This document shows positions 19,675 to 28,920 of a DNA stretch of 64,000 nucleotides, one piece after another (position 1 is the first letter of the stretch; each line of letters starts with the position of its first letter). The position numbers were made by a program, and so were the translations under genes. The notes beneath the pieces were generated by a model. It saw only the letters and a program-made list of their open reading frames with translations, did no database searches and was not told where the DNA came from. Origin of the DNA: Streptomyces sp. BK340 (GTDB lineage: Bacteria > Actinomycetota > Actinomycetes > Streptomycetales > Streptomycetaceae); the NCBI RefSeq assembly GCF_007827595.1, contig NZ_VISR01000007.1:1-64000 (forward strand). The letters are read 5' to 3'.

Positions 19675-21120
19675 TCAGCGGGATTCCGGGCCCCGCTCCA
19701 GCAGTGGGGCCGCGTCGGAGAGTACCCCGCTGATCCGGGCCAGCGTCTCCTCGTCCCGCTCCACCGCGTCCAGCACCGGGCCCGCGGCCGTGTTCCAGCG
19801 GCGGGCCACCGCACCCGGGTCCTCGCCGGTCAGCAGGCCCGCGGCCTGCGCCGCGGCCCCGAGGGCGACCAGCTCCCTGGCCTCCGGGACCTGGACCGGC
19901 CGCCCCGACAGCCGCCGCACCGTCTGCTGCCAGGCCGTGCCCCGGGCTCCGCCGCCGATCAGCATGAGCGGGGTGGTGCGGTCCGCGTCCTGATCGAGGA
20001 CCAGGTCGAGCGCGCCGAGCAGCGCGTGCACCGCGCCGTCGTAGGCCGCCTGCAGCAGCTGGCCGGCGGTGGTGTCGTGCCGCAGCCCGTGCAGCAGGCC
20101 GGAGGCGTTCGGCAGGTTCGGAGTGCGCTCGCCGTCCAGGTACGGCAGCAGGGTGACGGAGGTGCCGGGCTCGACGGCCTCCCGGTCCAGGCCCAGCAGC
20201 GCCGCGAGGCGGTCCACCGCGAGGGTGCAGTTCAGGGTGCAGGCCAGTGGCAGCCAGTCGCCGTGCGCGTCCGCGAAGCCCGCCACGATGCCCGTCGGAT
20301 CGGTGGGGCGGTGCTTGGAGACGGCGTACACGGTGCCAGACGTGCCGAGGCTCAGCACCGGCGTGCCCGGCCGCAGGCCGAGACCCAGTGCCGCGGCCGC
20401 GTTGTCACCGGTGCCCGGCGCCACCAGGGTGCCCTTGGAGAACGGCAGGTCGTGGTGCTCGCGCACGGTGCCCGCGACCTCGCCGGGCCGCACCACCCGG
20501 GGCAGCAGCGCCGGGTCGAGGCCCACGTGCGCCAGCGTCTCCTCGTCGTACGCCCCCGTCCCGGACGCCCACCAGCCGGTGCCGGAGGCGTCCCCGCGGT
20601 CCGTCGTGCCCTGCCCGGTCATGCGCTCGGTGAGGTAGTCGTGGGGGAGCCGCACCGCCCTGGTGGCACGGACCGCCTCCGGCTCGTGCTCGGCCAGCCA
20701 CGCCCACTTCGTGACCGTGAACGACGCTCCGGGCACGCTGCCGGTGCGTTCCGCCCAGCCCTTCGGGCCGCCCAGCTCCTCGACGAGCCTGCGGGCCTGC
20801 GGCGCCGAGCGGACGTCGTTCCAGAGCAGCGCCGGACGTACCGGTTCGCCCCGCTCGTCCAGGGTGACCAGGCCGTGCTGCTGGCCACCCACGGACACCG
20901 CGGCCGCCTCGTGCGCGGGCTCGCCGCACTGGCGCAGCGCCTCGCACAGGGCGTTCCACCACTGGCGCGGATCACTCTCCCGGCCCGCACCGGAGGACAC
21001 GGTGTGCGGCGCCTGGCCGCTCGCCACGACCTCCCCGGTGACCGCGTCGACGACCAGCGCCTTCGTGGACTGGGTGGATGTGTCCACGCCGACGACGAGC
21101 GGACCCTCGGCTGCTGACAT
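19675..21120 (-). CDS. xylB: Xylulokinase
   Basis: Phosphorylates D-xylulose with ATP to xylulose 5-phosphate, the second step of xylose use, feeding the pentose phosphate pathway. 481 residues, a usual FGGY kinase length. The N-terminal ATP-binding loop is DTSTQSTKALVVD (residues 13-25). SVGGQQHGLVTLD is the substrate-region motif and IGGGARGTAWQQTVRRLSG is the C-terminal FGGY signature. Start ATG 21120 has GAGGAGA about 5 bases upstream; the frame continues upstream through the regulatory region but is not coding there. It is divergent from xylA and followed by the ROK regulator. Confidence 0.95.
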   Translation of the reverse strand: MSAAEGPLVVGVDTSTQSTKALVVDAVTGEVVASGQAPHTVSSGAGRESDPRQWWNALCEALRQCGEPAHEAAAVSVGGQQHGLVTLDERGEPVRPALLWNDVRSAPQARRLVEELGGPKGWAERTGSVPGASFTVTKWAWLAEHEPEAVRATRAVRLPHDYLTERMTGQGTTDRGDASGTGWWASGTGAYDEETLAHVGLDPALLPRVVRPGEVAGTVREHHDLPFSKGTLVAPGTGDNAAAALGLGLRPGTPVLSLGTSGTVYAVSKHRPTDPTGIVAGFADAHGDWLPLACTLNCTLAVDRLAALLGLDREAVEPGTSVTLLPYLDGERTPNLPNASGLLHGLRHDTTAGQLLQAAYDGAVHALLGALDLVLDQDADRTTPLMLIGGGARGTAWQQTVRRLSGRPVQVPEARELVALGAAAQAAGLLTGEDPGAVARRWNTAAGPVLDAVERDEETLARISGVLSDAAPLLERGPESR

Positions 21121-21326
21121 CGGGTTCTCCTCTTCCGCGGCTGTGCGGGATGTGCTGTGAGCTGGCAAGACTTCTGTCAACGACATCGGTCGACGACACG
21201 GGTCGACGACATCGTCGAAGACACCTTGTCGCCGAAGACACACCTTGTCTCTTCCCATAGGTGCGTCGGCATACTAATTTGTAAATGGCCATGACGAAAT
21301 AGTCGTACGCAGCAAGGAGTCGCGGC
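21121..21326. promoter_or_regulatory. xylA-xylB divergent control region with direct repeats and an AT-rich operator-like element
   Basis: Two copies of GGTCGACGACA start 13 bases apart (21188 and 21201), and CGAAGACACCTTGTC recurs as CGAAGACACACCTTGTC (21216-21230 and 21233-21249). Near xylA lies the only AT-rich patch: ACTAATTT at 21273 and AAATAGT at 21297, imperfect inverted halves around GTAAATGG. This is the likely site for the ROK repressor. A TTGTCT at 21245 could be a -35 box for xylA, but the -10 is not clear. Confidence 0.6.
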
Positions 21327-22493
21327 ATGAGCTACCAGCCCACCCCCGAGGACAGGTTCACCTTCGGCCTGTGGACCGTCGGCTGGCAGGGAAGGGACCC
21401 GTTCGGCGACGCCACCCGCCGCGCCCTTGACCCGGTCGAGACGGTGCAGCGGCTGGCCGGGCTCGGCGCCCACGGGGTGACCTTCCACGACGACGACCTG
21501 ATCCCCTTCGGGGCCACCGACACCGAGCGCGAGTCGCACATCAAGCGCTTCCGCCAGGCCCTGGACGCCACCGGCATGACCGTCCCGATGGCCACCACGA
21601 ACCTCTTCACGCACCCCGTCTTCAAGGACGGAGCGTTCACCGCCAACGACCGCGACGTCCGCCGCTACGCGCTGCGCAAGACGATCCGGAACATCGATCT
21701 CGCCGTCGAGCTGGGCGCCGAGACGTACGTCGCCTGGGGCGGCCGTGAGGGCGCCGAGTCCGGCGCCGCCAAGGACGTGCGCGCGGCTCTCGACCGGATG
21801 AAGGAGGCGTTCGACCTCCTGGGTGAGTACGTCACCTCCCAGGGCTACGACATCCGCTTCGCCATCGAGCCCAAGCCGAACGAGCCGCGCGGCGACATCC
21901 TGCTGCCCACCGTCGGTCACGCGCTTGCCTTCATCGAGCGCCTCGAGCGCCCCGAGCTGTACGGCGTCAACCCCGAGGTGGGGCACGAGCAGATGGCCGG
22001 GCTCAACTTCCCGCACGGCATCGCGCAGGCCCTGTGGGCCGGGAAGCTCTTCCACATCGACCTCAACGGGCAGTCCGGCATCAAGTACGACCAGGACCTG
22101 CGGTTCGGCGCCGGGGACCTGCGTGCCGCCTTCTGGCTCGTGGACCTCCTGGAGAGCGCCGGTTACGAGGGGCCCCGCCACTTCGACTTCAAGCCGCCGC
22201 GGACCGAGGACCTCGACGGCGTGTGGGCGTCGGCGGCCGGCTGCATGCGCAACTACCTCATCCTGAAGGAGCGTTCGGCCGCCTTCCGTGCCGACCCGGA
22301 GGTCCGGGACGCGCTGCGTGCCTCCCGCCTGGACCAGCTGGCCCAGCCGACCGCCGCGGACGGCCTGCAGGCCCTGCTCGCCGACCGCACGGCCTTCGAG
22401 GACTTCGACGTGGAGGCGGCGGCCGCGCGCGGTATGGCCTTCGAACAGCTCGACCAGCTGGCGATGGACCACCTGCTGGGCGCGCGGGGCTGA
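21327..22493 (+). CDS. xylA: Xylose isomerase
   Basis: Interconverts D-xylose and D-xylulose (and glucose/fructose) in the cytoplasm; needs two divalent metal ions. 388 residues, exactly the streptomycete class I size. Active-site pieces: the His/Asp pair in GVTFHDDDLIPFG, the metal ligand EPKPNEPRGD, GVNPEVGHEQMAGLNF, DLNGQSGIKYDQD and FDFKPPRTED. The start has AAGGAG 7 bases upstream. It is transcribed away from xylB under the shared control region and is followed by a strong hairpin. Confidence 0.97.
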   Translation: MSYQPTPEDRFTFGLWTVGWQGRDPFGDATRRALDPVETVQRLAGLGAHGVTFHDDDLIPFGATDTERESHIKRFRQALDATGMTVPMATTNLFTHPVFKDGAFTANDRDVRRYALRKTIRNIDLAVELGAETYVAWGGREGAESGAAKDVRAALDRMKEAFDLLGEYVTSQGYDIRFAIEPKPNEPRGDILLPTVGHALAFIERLERPELYGVNPEVGHEQMAGLNFPHGIAQALWAGKLFHIDLNGQSGIKYDQDLRFGAGDLRAAFWLVDLLESAGYEGPRHFDFKPPRTEDLDGVWASAAGCMRNYLILKERSAAFRADPEVRDALRASRLDQLAQPTAADGLQALLADRTAFEDFDVEAAAARGMAFEQLDQLAMDHLLGARG

Positions 22494-22508
22494 GTGCGCA
22501 CACGCGCA

Positions 22509-22532
22509 GCGGGCCGTCTCCGAGCGGCCCGC
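22509..22532 (+). terminator. Hairpin terminator after xylA
   Basis: Perfect 8-bp arms GCGGGCCG / CGGCCCGC with an 8-base loop, 15 bases past the xylA stop. Flanking GCGCACACGCGC and CGCGCGTGCG can extend the pairing. Confidence 0.75.
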
Positions 22533-22663
22533 ACGCGCGCGTGCGTGACGAACTTCGAGGCTCCGGTGGGGGCCGTCCACCCTCCGGACGGGGTGCGGCG
22601 GAATCGTGCGGTCCGTGACATGAGCCGGTATCAGCTTCCGCGCGCGGGTGGCCTCATGACCGT

Positions 22664-23098
22664 GTGGTGGCGACCCTGGAGGGTATGTCCCTGCCGCCTG
22701 TACCTCCCGTCCCGCCCGGACCGCCGGGCGGCACCCCGCCTCCGTCCGGCGGTTTCGGACCGCCCCCTCCGGGCGAGCCGGACCGGTCATGGCCTCCGGA
22801 GCCTTCGCGGCGGAGCCGCGGCCCGATGTTCGCCGTCCTGGCCCTCCTGGCAGCCGCCGCGACTGTCCTCGTCGTGGTGCTGATGGGCTCCGGGAAGCAC
22901 GGCCCGGGGGACGGGAAGGCGCCGAAGGAGAGCGGCACGAGCACCAGCCGGCCGCCCCGGCCCTCCTTCAGTCTTCCCACCGAGCTGCCCAGCCGGCTGC
23001 CTTCGCGGCTGCCCACCGAGCTGCCCTCGGGTCTCCCGAGCGCACTGCCGAGCGACCTGGAGTCGATCCTGCCCTCGCTCACCGACGAGCTGCCGTGA
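22664..23098 (+). CDS. Proline-rich single-pass membrane protein of unknown function
   Basis: A 144-residue protein with three parts: a Pro/Gly-rich cytoplasmic N-terminus (residues 9-50, runs such as PPVPPVPPGPPGG), one membrane helix (about 55-73, MFAVLALLAAAATVLVVVL), and an outer tail rich in Leu-Pro-Ser repeats (LPTELPSRLPSRLP and onward). The tail is a low-complexity repeat of LPS/LPTE units. The start is uncertain: GTG 22664 gives this length, while ATG 22685 follows GGAGGG too closely for normal spacing. It is convergent with the esterase-like gene. I do not recognise a family. Confidence 0.65.
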   Translation: MVATLEGMSLPPVPPVPPGPPGGTPPPSGGFGPPPPGEPDRSWPPEPSRRSRGPMFAVLALLAAAATVLVVVLMGSGKHGPGDGKAPKESGTSTSRPPRPSFSLPTELPSRLPSRLPTELPSGLPSALPSDLESILPSLTDELP

Positions 23099-23107
23099 AA
23101 GCGCCTC

Positions 23108-24448
23108 TCACACGCCTTCGGGCAGCCTGACGTACGTCAGGGTCGTCTTGATCCCGCTGTCCACGAGGCGGCCCCGGGCGTCGAACGCGCCCGTTCCGTC
23201 GGTCATCCCGAAGTCGTTGTCGTTGATGAGCGCGAGCGTGTCGTGGTCCACGCGCGCGATGCCCTCGATCTTCCCCGGCACACCGCTCACCTTGCCCAGG
23301 TCGACGACGAGCCGCTTGCCGAGCACCGGCACGCCTGCCGCGGCCGGGTCGTCCAGCTGCTCCAGCGACGGAGAAGTCGTGTCGTCGTCCCAGGGGCCGC
23401 CGAGGATGTCGGCCTTCTGCCCCAGCCTGACCAGCTGCAGCCGGGCCGCCTTGTCGGTGCGCTCCTCCACCAGCAGACGGTCACCGCCGACGGCCACCAC
23501 CGAGGAGATCTTCAGCTCGGAGGTGTCGTCCTCGCCGGGGTCGACGACGTTCACCGGGTCGAAGCGGTAGGCGTACTCCGCGGTGACGGCCTTCTTCCGC
23601 GGTGAGAAGCGCAGCAGACGCGTCGTGCGCGAGGCCTCCCCGGCGGCCGTGTCGGGCAGCGAGAGCGGGCTCTGCAGGGCTATCACCAGGTCGCCGCAGG
23701 GAAGCTGCGCCAGTCCCTCGAAACCGCGGTTGATCTTCCGGTGCAGCAGGACGGACGGCAGCGCCTCCGCCACCGGGTAGTCGGCGCCGGTGAGGTTCAG
23801 TCCCTCGGGCACGTATCGAGTGAGCACCTCGCCGCGCGCGGAGACGTGGATGAGCGAGGGGCCGTACTCGTCCACGAGCCAGAAGGACCCGTCCCCGGCC
23901 CGCACGATGCCCTCGGTGTCCAGACCGTTCGGGTCGTACGACAGCGGGGTGGCGGCGTCATAGGTGTACGGCGCCTCGTCGCGGTTCTTCTGGTCGGGCA
24001 GCCCGGTGACGGCCTTCCCGGAGGACGTGGTGATCGGGAGCGCGTCGATCACCTTGATCTCGTCCCCGGTCACCCGGATCTTCACGATCGCAGGGTCGAA
24101 TCCCGGCACCGGGAACGTCCGGCGCTTCTTGCCGTCGACCTTGATCTGGCCGTTGGGGCCGCGATCGGTCACGGTCCAGTACTCGCCCTTGCGGCCGGCC
24201 GGGTAGATGTCGCTGCCTATGCCCCCGAGGTTCACCCCGTGGTCGTCTCCCACGCTGCCGGGCAGCAGCGCGTTGCTGAACGTGCCGAGGGGGATCTCGC
24301 CGAGGGTCGCCGCGCGGACGACACGGGCGTCCCCGGACGGCGCCGCCGTGGCCGTCCCCGCGGCCACGAGGGTGGCGGCCACGGCCAGGGGCAGGCCCGT
24401 CGCGACGGATCGGTGGACACGGCGCCGGCCGGTGGAGTGCGGGGACAT
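23108..24448 (-). CDS. Secreted esterase-like phytase-family protein
   Basis: A 446-residue exported protein of the family named esterase-like activity of phytase. The N-terminus is a long Sec-type signal (GRRRVHRSVATGLPLAVAAT and an Ala-rich h-region ending in AAP). The mature part has the family pattern GIGSDIYPAGRKGEYWTVTD, DTEGIVRAGDGSFWLVDEYG, NRGFEGLAQLPCGDLVIALQ and IEGIARVDHDTLALINDNDFG, which suggests a beta-propeller with calcium or phosphoester binding. The ATG at 24448 has AGGAGG 5 bases upstream. It likely acts outside the cell; the substrate cannot be fixed from the sequence. The 130 bp before its start may hold its promoter. Confidence 0.85.
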   Translation of the reverse strand: MSPHSTGRRRVHRSVATGLPLAVAATLVAAGTATAAPSGDARVVRAATLGEIPLGTFSNALLPGSVGDDHGVNLGGIGSDIYPAGRKGEYWTVTDRGPNGQIKVDGKKRRTFPVPGFDPAIVKIRVTGDEIKVIDALPITTSSGKAVTGLPDQKNRDEAPYTYDAATPLSYDPNGLDTEGIVRAGDGSFWLVDEYGPSLIHVSARGEVLTRYVPEGLNLTGADYPVAEALPSVLLHRKINRGFEGLAQLPCGDLVIALQSPLSLPDTAAGEASRTTRLLRFSPRKKAVTAEYAYRFDPVNVVDPGEDDTSELKISSVVAVGGDRLLVEERTDKAARLQLVRLGQKADILGGPWDDDTTSPSLEQLDDPAAAGVPVLGKRLVVDLGKVSGVPGKIEGIARVDHDTLALINDNDFGMTDGTGAFDARGRLVDSGIKTTLTYVRLPEGV

Positions 24449-24578
24449 CGGGCCTCCTGGGGGCAAGTTCGTTGACTGCGGCCAGATTTGGACCCCAGCA
24501 GGAACGTCGCACGACCTCAGGATGAACGAGCGGCGTCCACCACTCGTCGGATCGCCCTCGCTGATGACTGACGGATCA

Positions 24579-25862
24579 TCAAGTACCCATTTGCAACTGG
24601 TCCTCCGGGCATTGCCGCGCCGCGGCCAGTGCCGTCGCCGGATCCCGGTCCGCGCCGCCCGCCGGAACCCAGTGCCCGTCCTCCTCGCGGTAGGGCCACC
24701 AGTGGCCCTCCTGGCCGAGGCGCAGCTGAACCCCTTCGGCCGGGACGGTCCAGCGGTTGCCGACCGGCCGGAACGACGGCCGCTCGTCGTCCTCCCAGGC
24801 CGCCTCCAGGGCCGAACGCGCGCGTGCGAGCGCCGCGCCCGCCACCGGCCACTCCTCGTCGAGCACGGCCAGGGCCGCCGCACCTCCCAAACACCAGGCG
24901 CGAAGGGCCGTGGCCAGCCCCTCGCCGCCCCGCCCCGCGCCTTCGGCGAGCCGTTCCGCGACAGCACCGGGAGCGGCGCCTTCGGCGAGTCGTACGGCGT
25001 CCTGAGATGCCGTCAGTCCCCAGACCGGCTCCCCACCCGCGCCGAGGCTCTGTCCGAGCATCCGGTGGGCCGCGACGGCCGTTCGTCCGGCCAGGTACTC
25101 CAGCGCCACGGGGTCGATCCCGGGCGGCGCCTGAGCCGTCCCGGCCCCGAAGGACGGCGGTTCGCCGGGGCCCTCCAGGAGACCGGGCAGAGCCGGCAGC
25201 GCAGGCAGGGTGTCCGCGGCCGCCCAGGCCTCCGCCGCGTCCACGCCCTCCACCTCGGCGGACTCCTCCGGGGAGGCGGCGGTCCGCAGATGCAACTGCT
25301 CCAGGAACGTGCTCCGCGCCCGTCCCCGCATGAGCAGGAGCACGAACGGATCCTCGTCCAGCAGACGCGCCACCTGATGGCACAGGGCGGCGGTGTGCCC
25401 GCAGTGGTCCCACGCGTCACAGTCGCACTCCGGTTCCAGATCGCCCAGCCCCGGCAGGAGATCGATGCCCCTGACCGCCGCGTCCTCGATCAGATGAGAG
25501 GGCAGTTCCCCGTCCAGGAGCGCGGCCAGGTGTCCCGCCTGCTCCACGGCCAGGTCCAGAAATCCGACCCACTGTTCTTCGGAAAGTGCCGGCACCAGGA
25601 CGTCGGCCCGGTGCGCCGCGCCCTTCGGATCACGGACGACGGCGGTGACCCGGCCCGGCCGTACCGTCACCGCGCCGACACCGCCCCCGCGCGCGACTCG
25701 GCGTCCCGCCTTCACCGCGGCGGAGTCCAGTGTCGCGTCCTCCAACGCCTCCAGCCAGGCGCGGCCCCACCAGGTCCGCGTGAACCCGCGTCCGCGCGCG
25801 GGCGGCAGCGCGGCGAACGTGCGCTCCGGGCCAAGGTCGTGCTCATCGGCGTAGTGGTTCAT
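24579..25862 (-). CDS. SWIM zinc-finger protein paired with the SNF2 helicase
   Basis: A 427-residue cytoplasmic protein. The zinc finger of the SWIM type is CDCDAWDHCGHTAALCHQ (about residues 144-161), with the expected CxC...CxH ligands. Upstream, FTRTWWGRAWLEALE is the conserved N-terminal block of actinobacterial SWIM proteins. Its ATG overlaps the helicase stop (ATGA), so translation is coupled and the two probably act together. Known pairs of this kind are of unclear function; DNA or RNA remodelling is inferred from the helicase. The helicase frame runs elsewhere, so this is a separate protein and not a fusion. Confidence 0.85.
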   Translation of the reverse strand: MNHYADEHDLGPERTFAALPPARGRGFTRTWWGRAWLEALEDATLDSAAVKAGRRVARGGGVGAVTVRPGRVTAVVRDPKGAAHRADVLVPALSEEQWVGFLDLAVEQAGHLAALLDGELPSHLIEDAAVRGIDLLPGLGDLEPECDCDAWDHCGHTAALCHQVARLLDEDPFVLLLMRGRARSTFLEQLHLRTAASPEESAEVEGVDAAEAWAAADTLPALPALPGLLEGPGEPPSFGAGTAQAPPGIDPVALEYLAGRTAVAAHRMLGQSLGAGGEPVWGLTASQDAVRLAEGAAPGAVAERLAEGAGRGGEGLATALRAWCLGGAAALAVLDEEWPVAGAALARARSALEAAWEDDERPSFRPVGNRWTVPAEGVQLRLGQEGHWWPYREEDGHWVPAGGADRDPATALAAARQCPEDQLQMGT

Positions 25863-28711
25863 CGTGCCTCCCCGCGCAGTTCCACCAGTGCGGCCAGTTC
25901 CGCGTCCGTCAGCTCCGTCAGTGCCGCCTCGCCCGCGCCGAGCACGGCATCCGCCAGGTCCCGCTTGCGACCCAGCATTTCGGCGATGCGGTCCTCGAGG
26001 GTCCCCTCGGCGATCAGCCGGTGCACCTGCACCGGGCGGGTCTGCCCGATGCGGAACGCGCGGTCGGTGGCCTGTGCCTCGACCGCCGGGTTCCACCAGC
26101 GGTCGTAGTGCACGACGTGCTCGGCCCGTGTGAGGTTCAGGCCCGTTCCCGCGGCCTTCAGCGAGAGCAGGAACACCGGCACCTCGCCCGCCTGGAAGCG
26201 GCGCACGAGCGCCTCGCGCTCGGCGACAGGGGTGCCGCCGTGCAGAAGCTGCGAGGGCACCCCACGGGCCGTCAGGTGCTGTTCGAGCAGGCGGGCCATC
26301 CGCACGTACTGCGTGAAGACCAGGACGCCCGAGTTCTCCGCGAGGACGGTGTCGAGCAGTTCGTCCAGCAGCTCCAGCTTCCCCGAGCGTCCCGCGAGCC
26401 TCGGGCCGTCCTCCTTGAGGAACTGTGCCGGGTGGTTGCAGATCTGCTTCAGTCCGGTCAGCAGTTTCACGATCAGACCCCGACGGGCCATGTCGTCGGC
26501 GTCCGCGATCTGCTCCAGGGTCTCGCGGACCAGCGCCTCGTACAGACCCGCCTGTTCCTGCGTCAGCGTCACCGGGTGATCGGTCTCGGTCTTCGGCGGC
26601 AGTTCGGGGGCGATGCCGGGGTCGGACTTCCGGCGCCGCAGCAGGAACGGCCGCACGAGCCGCGCGAGATGCTCCGCGGCGGCGGGATCCCGGCCGCCCT
26701 CGACCGGCAGTGCGTACCGCGCGCGGTAGGCGCCGAGGCGGCCGAGCAGTCCCGGTGTCGTCCAGTCGAGGATCGCCCACAGTTCGGTGAGGTTGTTCTC
26801 CACCGGTGTACCCGTGAGCGCCACGCGTGAGCGTGCGCCTATGGACCGCAGCGCACGTGCGGTCGCCCCATGCGGGTTCTTCACATGCTGCGCCTCGTCG
26901 GCGACGACCATGCCCCAGGACACCTCGGCGAGCCGTTCGGCGTCCAGGCGCATGGTGCCGTAGGTCGTGAGGACGAACTCACCGTCCGCCAGGGAGCCGA
27001 GACCGCGGCCGGGTCCGTGGAACCGGCGCACCGGGACACCGGGTGCGAACTTCTCGATCTCGCGCTGCCAGTTGCCGAGCAGGGAGGCCGGGCAGACGAC
27101 GAGGGTGGGGCCGGCCGACGAGGTGTCCGCCTGCCGGTGCAGGTGCAGCGCGATCAGCGTGACCGTCTTGCCGAGCCCCATGTCGTCGGCCAGGCAGCAG
27201 CCCAGCCCGTGCGCCGTCGTCCGGGCCAGCCAGCCGAGCCCGCGCAACTGGTAGTCCCGCAGGGTGGCGGCAAGGGCCGCGGGTGGGGCGACGGGCTGCC
27301 CCGCCTCCGGATCCGCGAGCCGCTCCCTCAGCTGCGCGAGCCATCCCGTGGGCCGTACGTCGACCCGGTGGCCGTCGGCCTCGGCCGAGCCCGTCAGGGC
27401 GGCAGCCAGCGCCTCGACCGGGGCGACGGGGCGGTCCTGCCGGTTGCGGGCGCGGTCCGCCTCGCCCGGGTCGACCAGCACCCATCGGTCGCGCAGCCGC
27501 ACGAGCGGACGCTTGGCCTCGGCGAGCCGGTCCAGTTCCTCGCGCGACAGCTCGCGCCCGCCCAGCGCGAACCACCAGCGCAAGGAGAGCGAGGCGTCTG
27601 CCGAGAGGAACGACGGCAGCGCCGAAGCCTCCCCGTCCGGCGGGCCGACGGCCGCGTGTGCGGTCAGGCCGCGCGACAGCTCCTTCGGCCAGTGCACGTC
27701 GATTCCCGCGGCGGCCAGCGCTCGGGCGCCCTCACCCAGAAGTTCGGCGACCTCGTCGTCCGCGAGGTGCACCACGTCGGGCACGGAGGCGGAGAGCAGC
27801 GGTGTCAGCGGTGGCCACGCCCGGGCAGCCCGGCGCAGCGCCAGCAGCGTGTCGGCCCGCGCGCGCGGACCGAACGCGTCGTGCGCGGGTCCCGGGCCGG
27901 CCCACAGGCCGGCGGCGTCCGCGACGTCCGCCGCCCCGCTCGCGCCGTGCACTTGGAGCACGGCGCGGAACCGCACGGAGGAGTCGTCCTCGCTGACGGC
28001 GTCCCGCAGACCGGGCGCTTCCACGCGCAGCGACAGACGGACGCCGGCGTCGTGGCCCGCGGCGATGTCGTCGGCCCACGCGCGCAGGCCCGGCAGATGC
28101 TGCGGCTCCGGTGCTGCGAACGCGGCACCGCCCGTGACGAGTGGTGCGGCCGGGGAACGGGGGAGCGTGTCGGCGACCGCGTCCAGGAAGGCGCGCAGGA
28201 GCCGCTCGGGATCGGGCAGCCGGGGGTGTTCTCCGGCCGAGAGTGGCACGGCGTGTGCCTCCGGCGGCATGGCCGCGGCGAGTTCGCGGACCAGCTCCGC
28301 ATCGCCCGCGGTCAGCGGCCCCACCCGCCAGGCGTCGTGATCGCCGCCGGAGAGACCGGGCAGGAGCAGGCCGCGCGCCAGGAAGTGCAGTGCCAGCAAG
28401 CCGGCCGTGCCCCAGAATGCGGTGGCCCGATGGACCTCCGCCTCCGCACGCGCGCGCGTGAGCACCGGCAGGGCGGCGTGCACCGGCAGCAGCAGGGCGG
28501 GCACTCGTACCCGCTCGACGGCCCGGTCCGGCGCGGGCACCACAAGGTCCAGCTCCGAGACGCACCCCTGGGGGAGGCCGGGGAGAGCCGCGCCGTCCGG
28601 TTGCCAGAAGGCCGTCAGGCCGGAGCGGGCGGGGTCGGACGGTAGGAACACCGTTCGACAGCGGGCCAGTTCGGACAGGTCGGAGGATGCTTCCGTGGGA
28701 GTCCTCTGCAC
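25859..28711 (-). CDS. SNF2-family DEAD/DEAH-type helicase
   Basis: A 950-residue ATP-dependent nucleic-acid remodeler. The N-terminal 470 residues form the bacterial SNF2-specific region. Helicase motifs follow in order: ATP loop ADDMGLGKTVTLIALH (about 510), TLVVCPASLLGNW, LTTYGTM, VVADEAQHVKN (DEAQH box), LTGTPVENNLTELW, and the C-terminal lobe with VFTQYVRMARLLEQ, LLHGGTP, LLSLKAAGTGLNLT, YDRWWNPAVEAQATDRAFR and IGQ. It resembles mycobacterial HelZ-like proteins. The start GTG 28711 has only weak support. It heads a two-gene operon with the SWIM gene, with a palindrome just upstream. Confidence 0.92.
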   Translation of the reverse strand: MQRTPTEASSDLSELARCRTVFLPSDPARSGLTAFWQPDGAALPGLPQGCVSELDLVVPAPDRAVERVRVPALLLPVHAALPVLTRARAEAEVHRATAFWGTAGLLALHFLARGLLLPGLSGGDHDAWRVGPLTAGDAELVRELAAAMPPEAHAVPLSAGEHPRLPDPERLLRAFLDAVADTLPRSPAAPLVTGGAAFAAPEPQHLPGLRAWADDIAAGHDAGVRLSLRVEAPGLRDAVSEDDSSVRFRAVLQVHGASGAADVADAAGLWAGPGPAHDAFGPRARADTLLALRRAARAWPPLTPLLSASVPDVVHLADDEVAELLGEGARALAAAGIDVHWPKELSRGLTAHAAVGPPDGEASALPSFLSADASLSLRWWFALGGRELSREELDRLAEAKRPLVRLRDRWVLVDPGEADRARNRQDRPVAPVEALAAALTGSAEADGHRVDVRPTGWLAQLRERLADPEAGQPVAPPAALAATLRDYQLRGLGWLARTTAHGLGCCLADDMGLGKTVTLIALHLHRQADTSSAGPTLVVCPASLLGNWQREIEKFAPGVPVRRFHGPGRGLGSLADGEFVLTTYGTMRLDAERLAEVSWGMVVADEAQHVKNPHGATARALRSIGARSRVALTGTPVENNLTELWAILDWTTPGLLGRLGAYRARYALPVEGGRDPAAAEHLARLVRPFLLRRRKSDPGIAPELPPKTETDHPVTLTQEQAGLYEALVRETLEQIADADDMARRGLIVKLLTGLKQICNHPAQFLKEDGPRLAGRSGKLELLDELLDTVLAENSGVLVFTQYVRMARLLEQHLTARGVPSQLLHGGTPVAEREALVRRFQAGEVPVFLLSLKAAGTGLNLTRAEHVVHYDRWWNPAVEAQATDRAFRIGQTRPVQVHRLIAEGTLEDRIAEMLGRKRDLADAVLGAGEAALTELTDAELAALVELRGEAR

Positions 28712-28727
28712 AGTTCCGCCGCACTCC

Positions 28728-28737
28728 TCAAATTTGA
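28728..28737. promoter_or_regulatory. Perfect 10-bp palindrome upstream of the SNF2-SWIM operon
   Basis: TCAAATTTGA, AT-rich in GC-rich surroundings, 17 bases before the helicase start. It overlaps a TTGACT element on the plus strand that could be a -35 for the small membrane protein gene at 28921. A possible operator for either gene; the length is short, so chance is not excluded. Confidence 0.4.
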
Positions 28738-28920
28738 CTACTTGGTCGGAGCGGCCGAGGCTACAGCACGCGGCGAGCGCACCTCTAAGGCTTACGCTGT
28801 GATCTGGACCACTAGGGGGTGCGTCTCAGGGATGTCTCAGGGTCGAGCTTCGGAACCGCCGGGAGCGCGGGGCCGTTTTCAGAGCAGAGAGCGGCAGTGG
28901 CCGCGAAGGAGGCGACGCAC

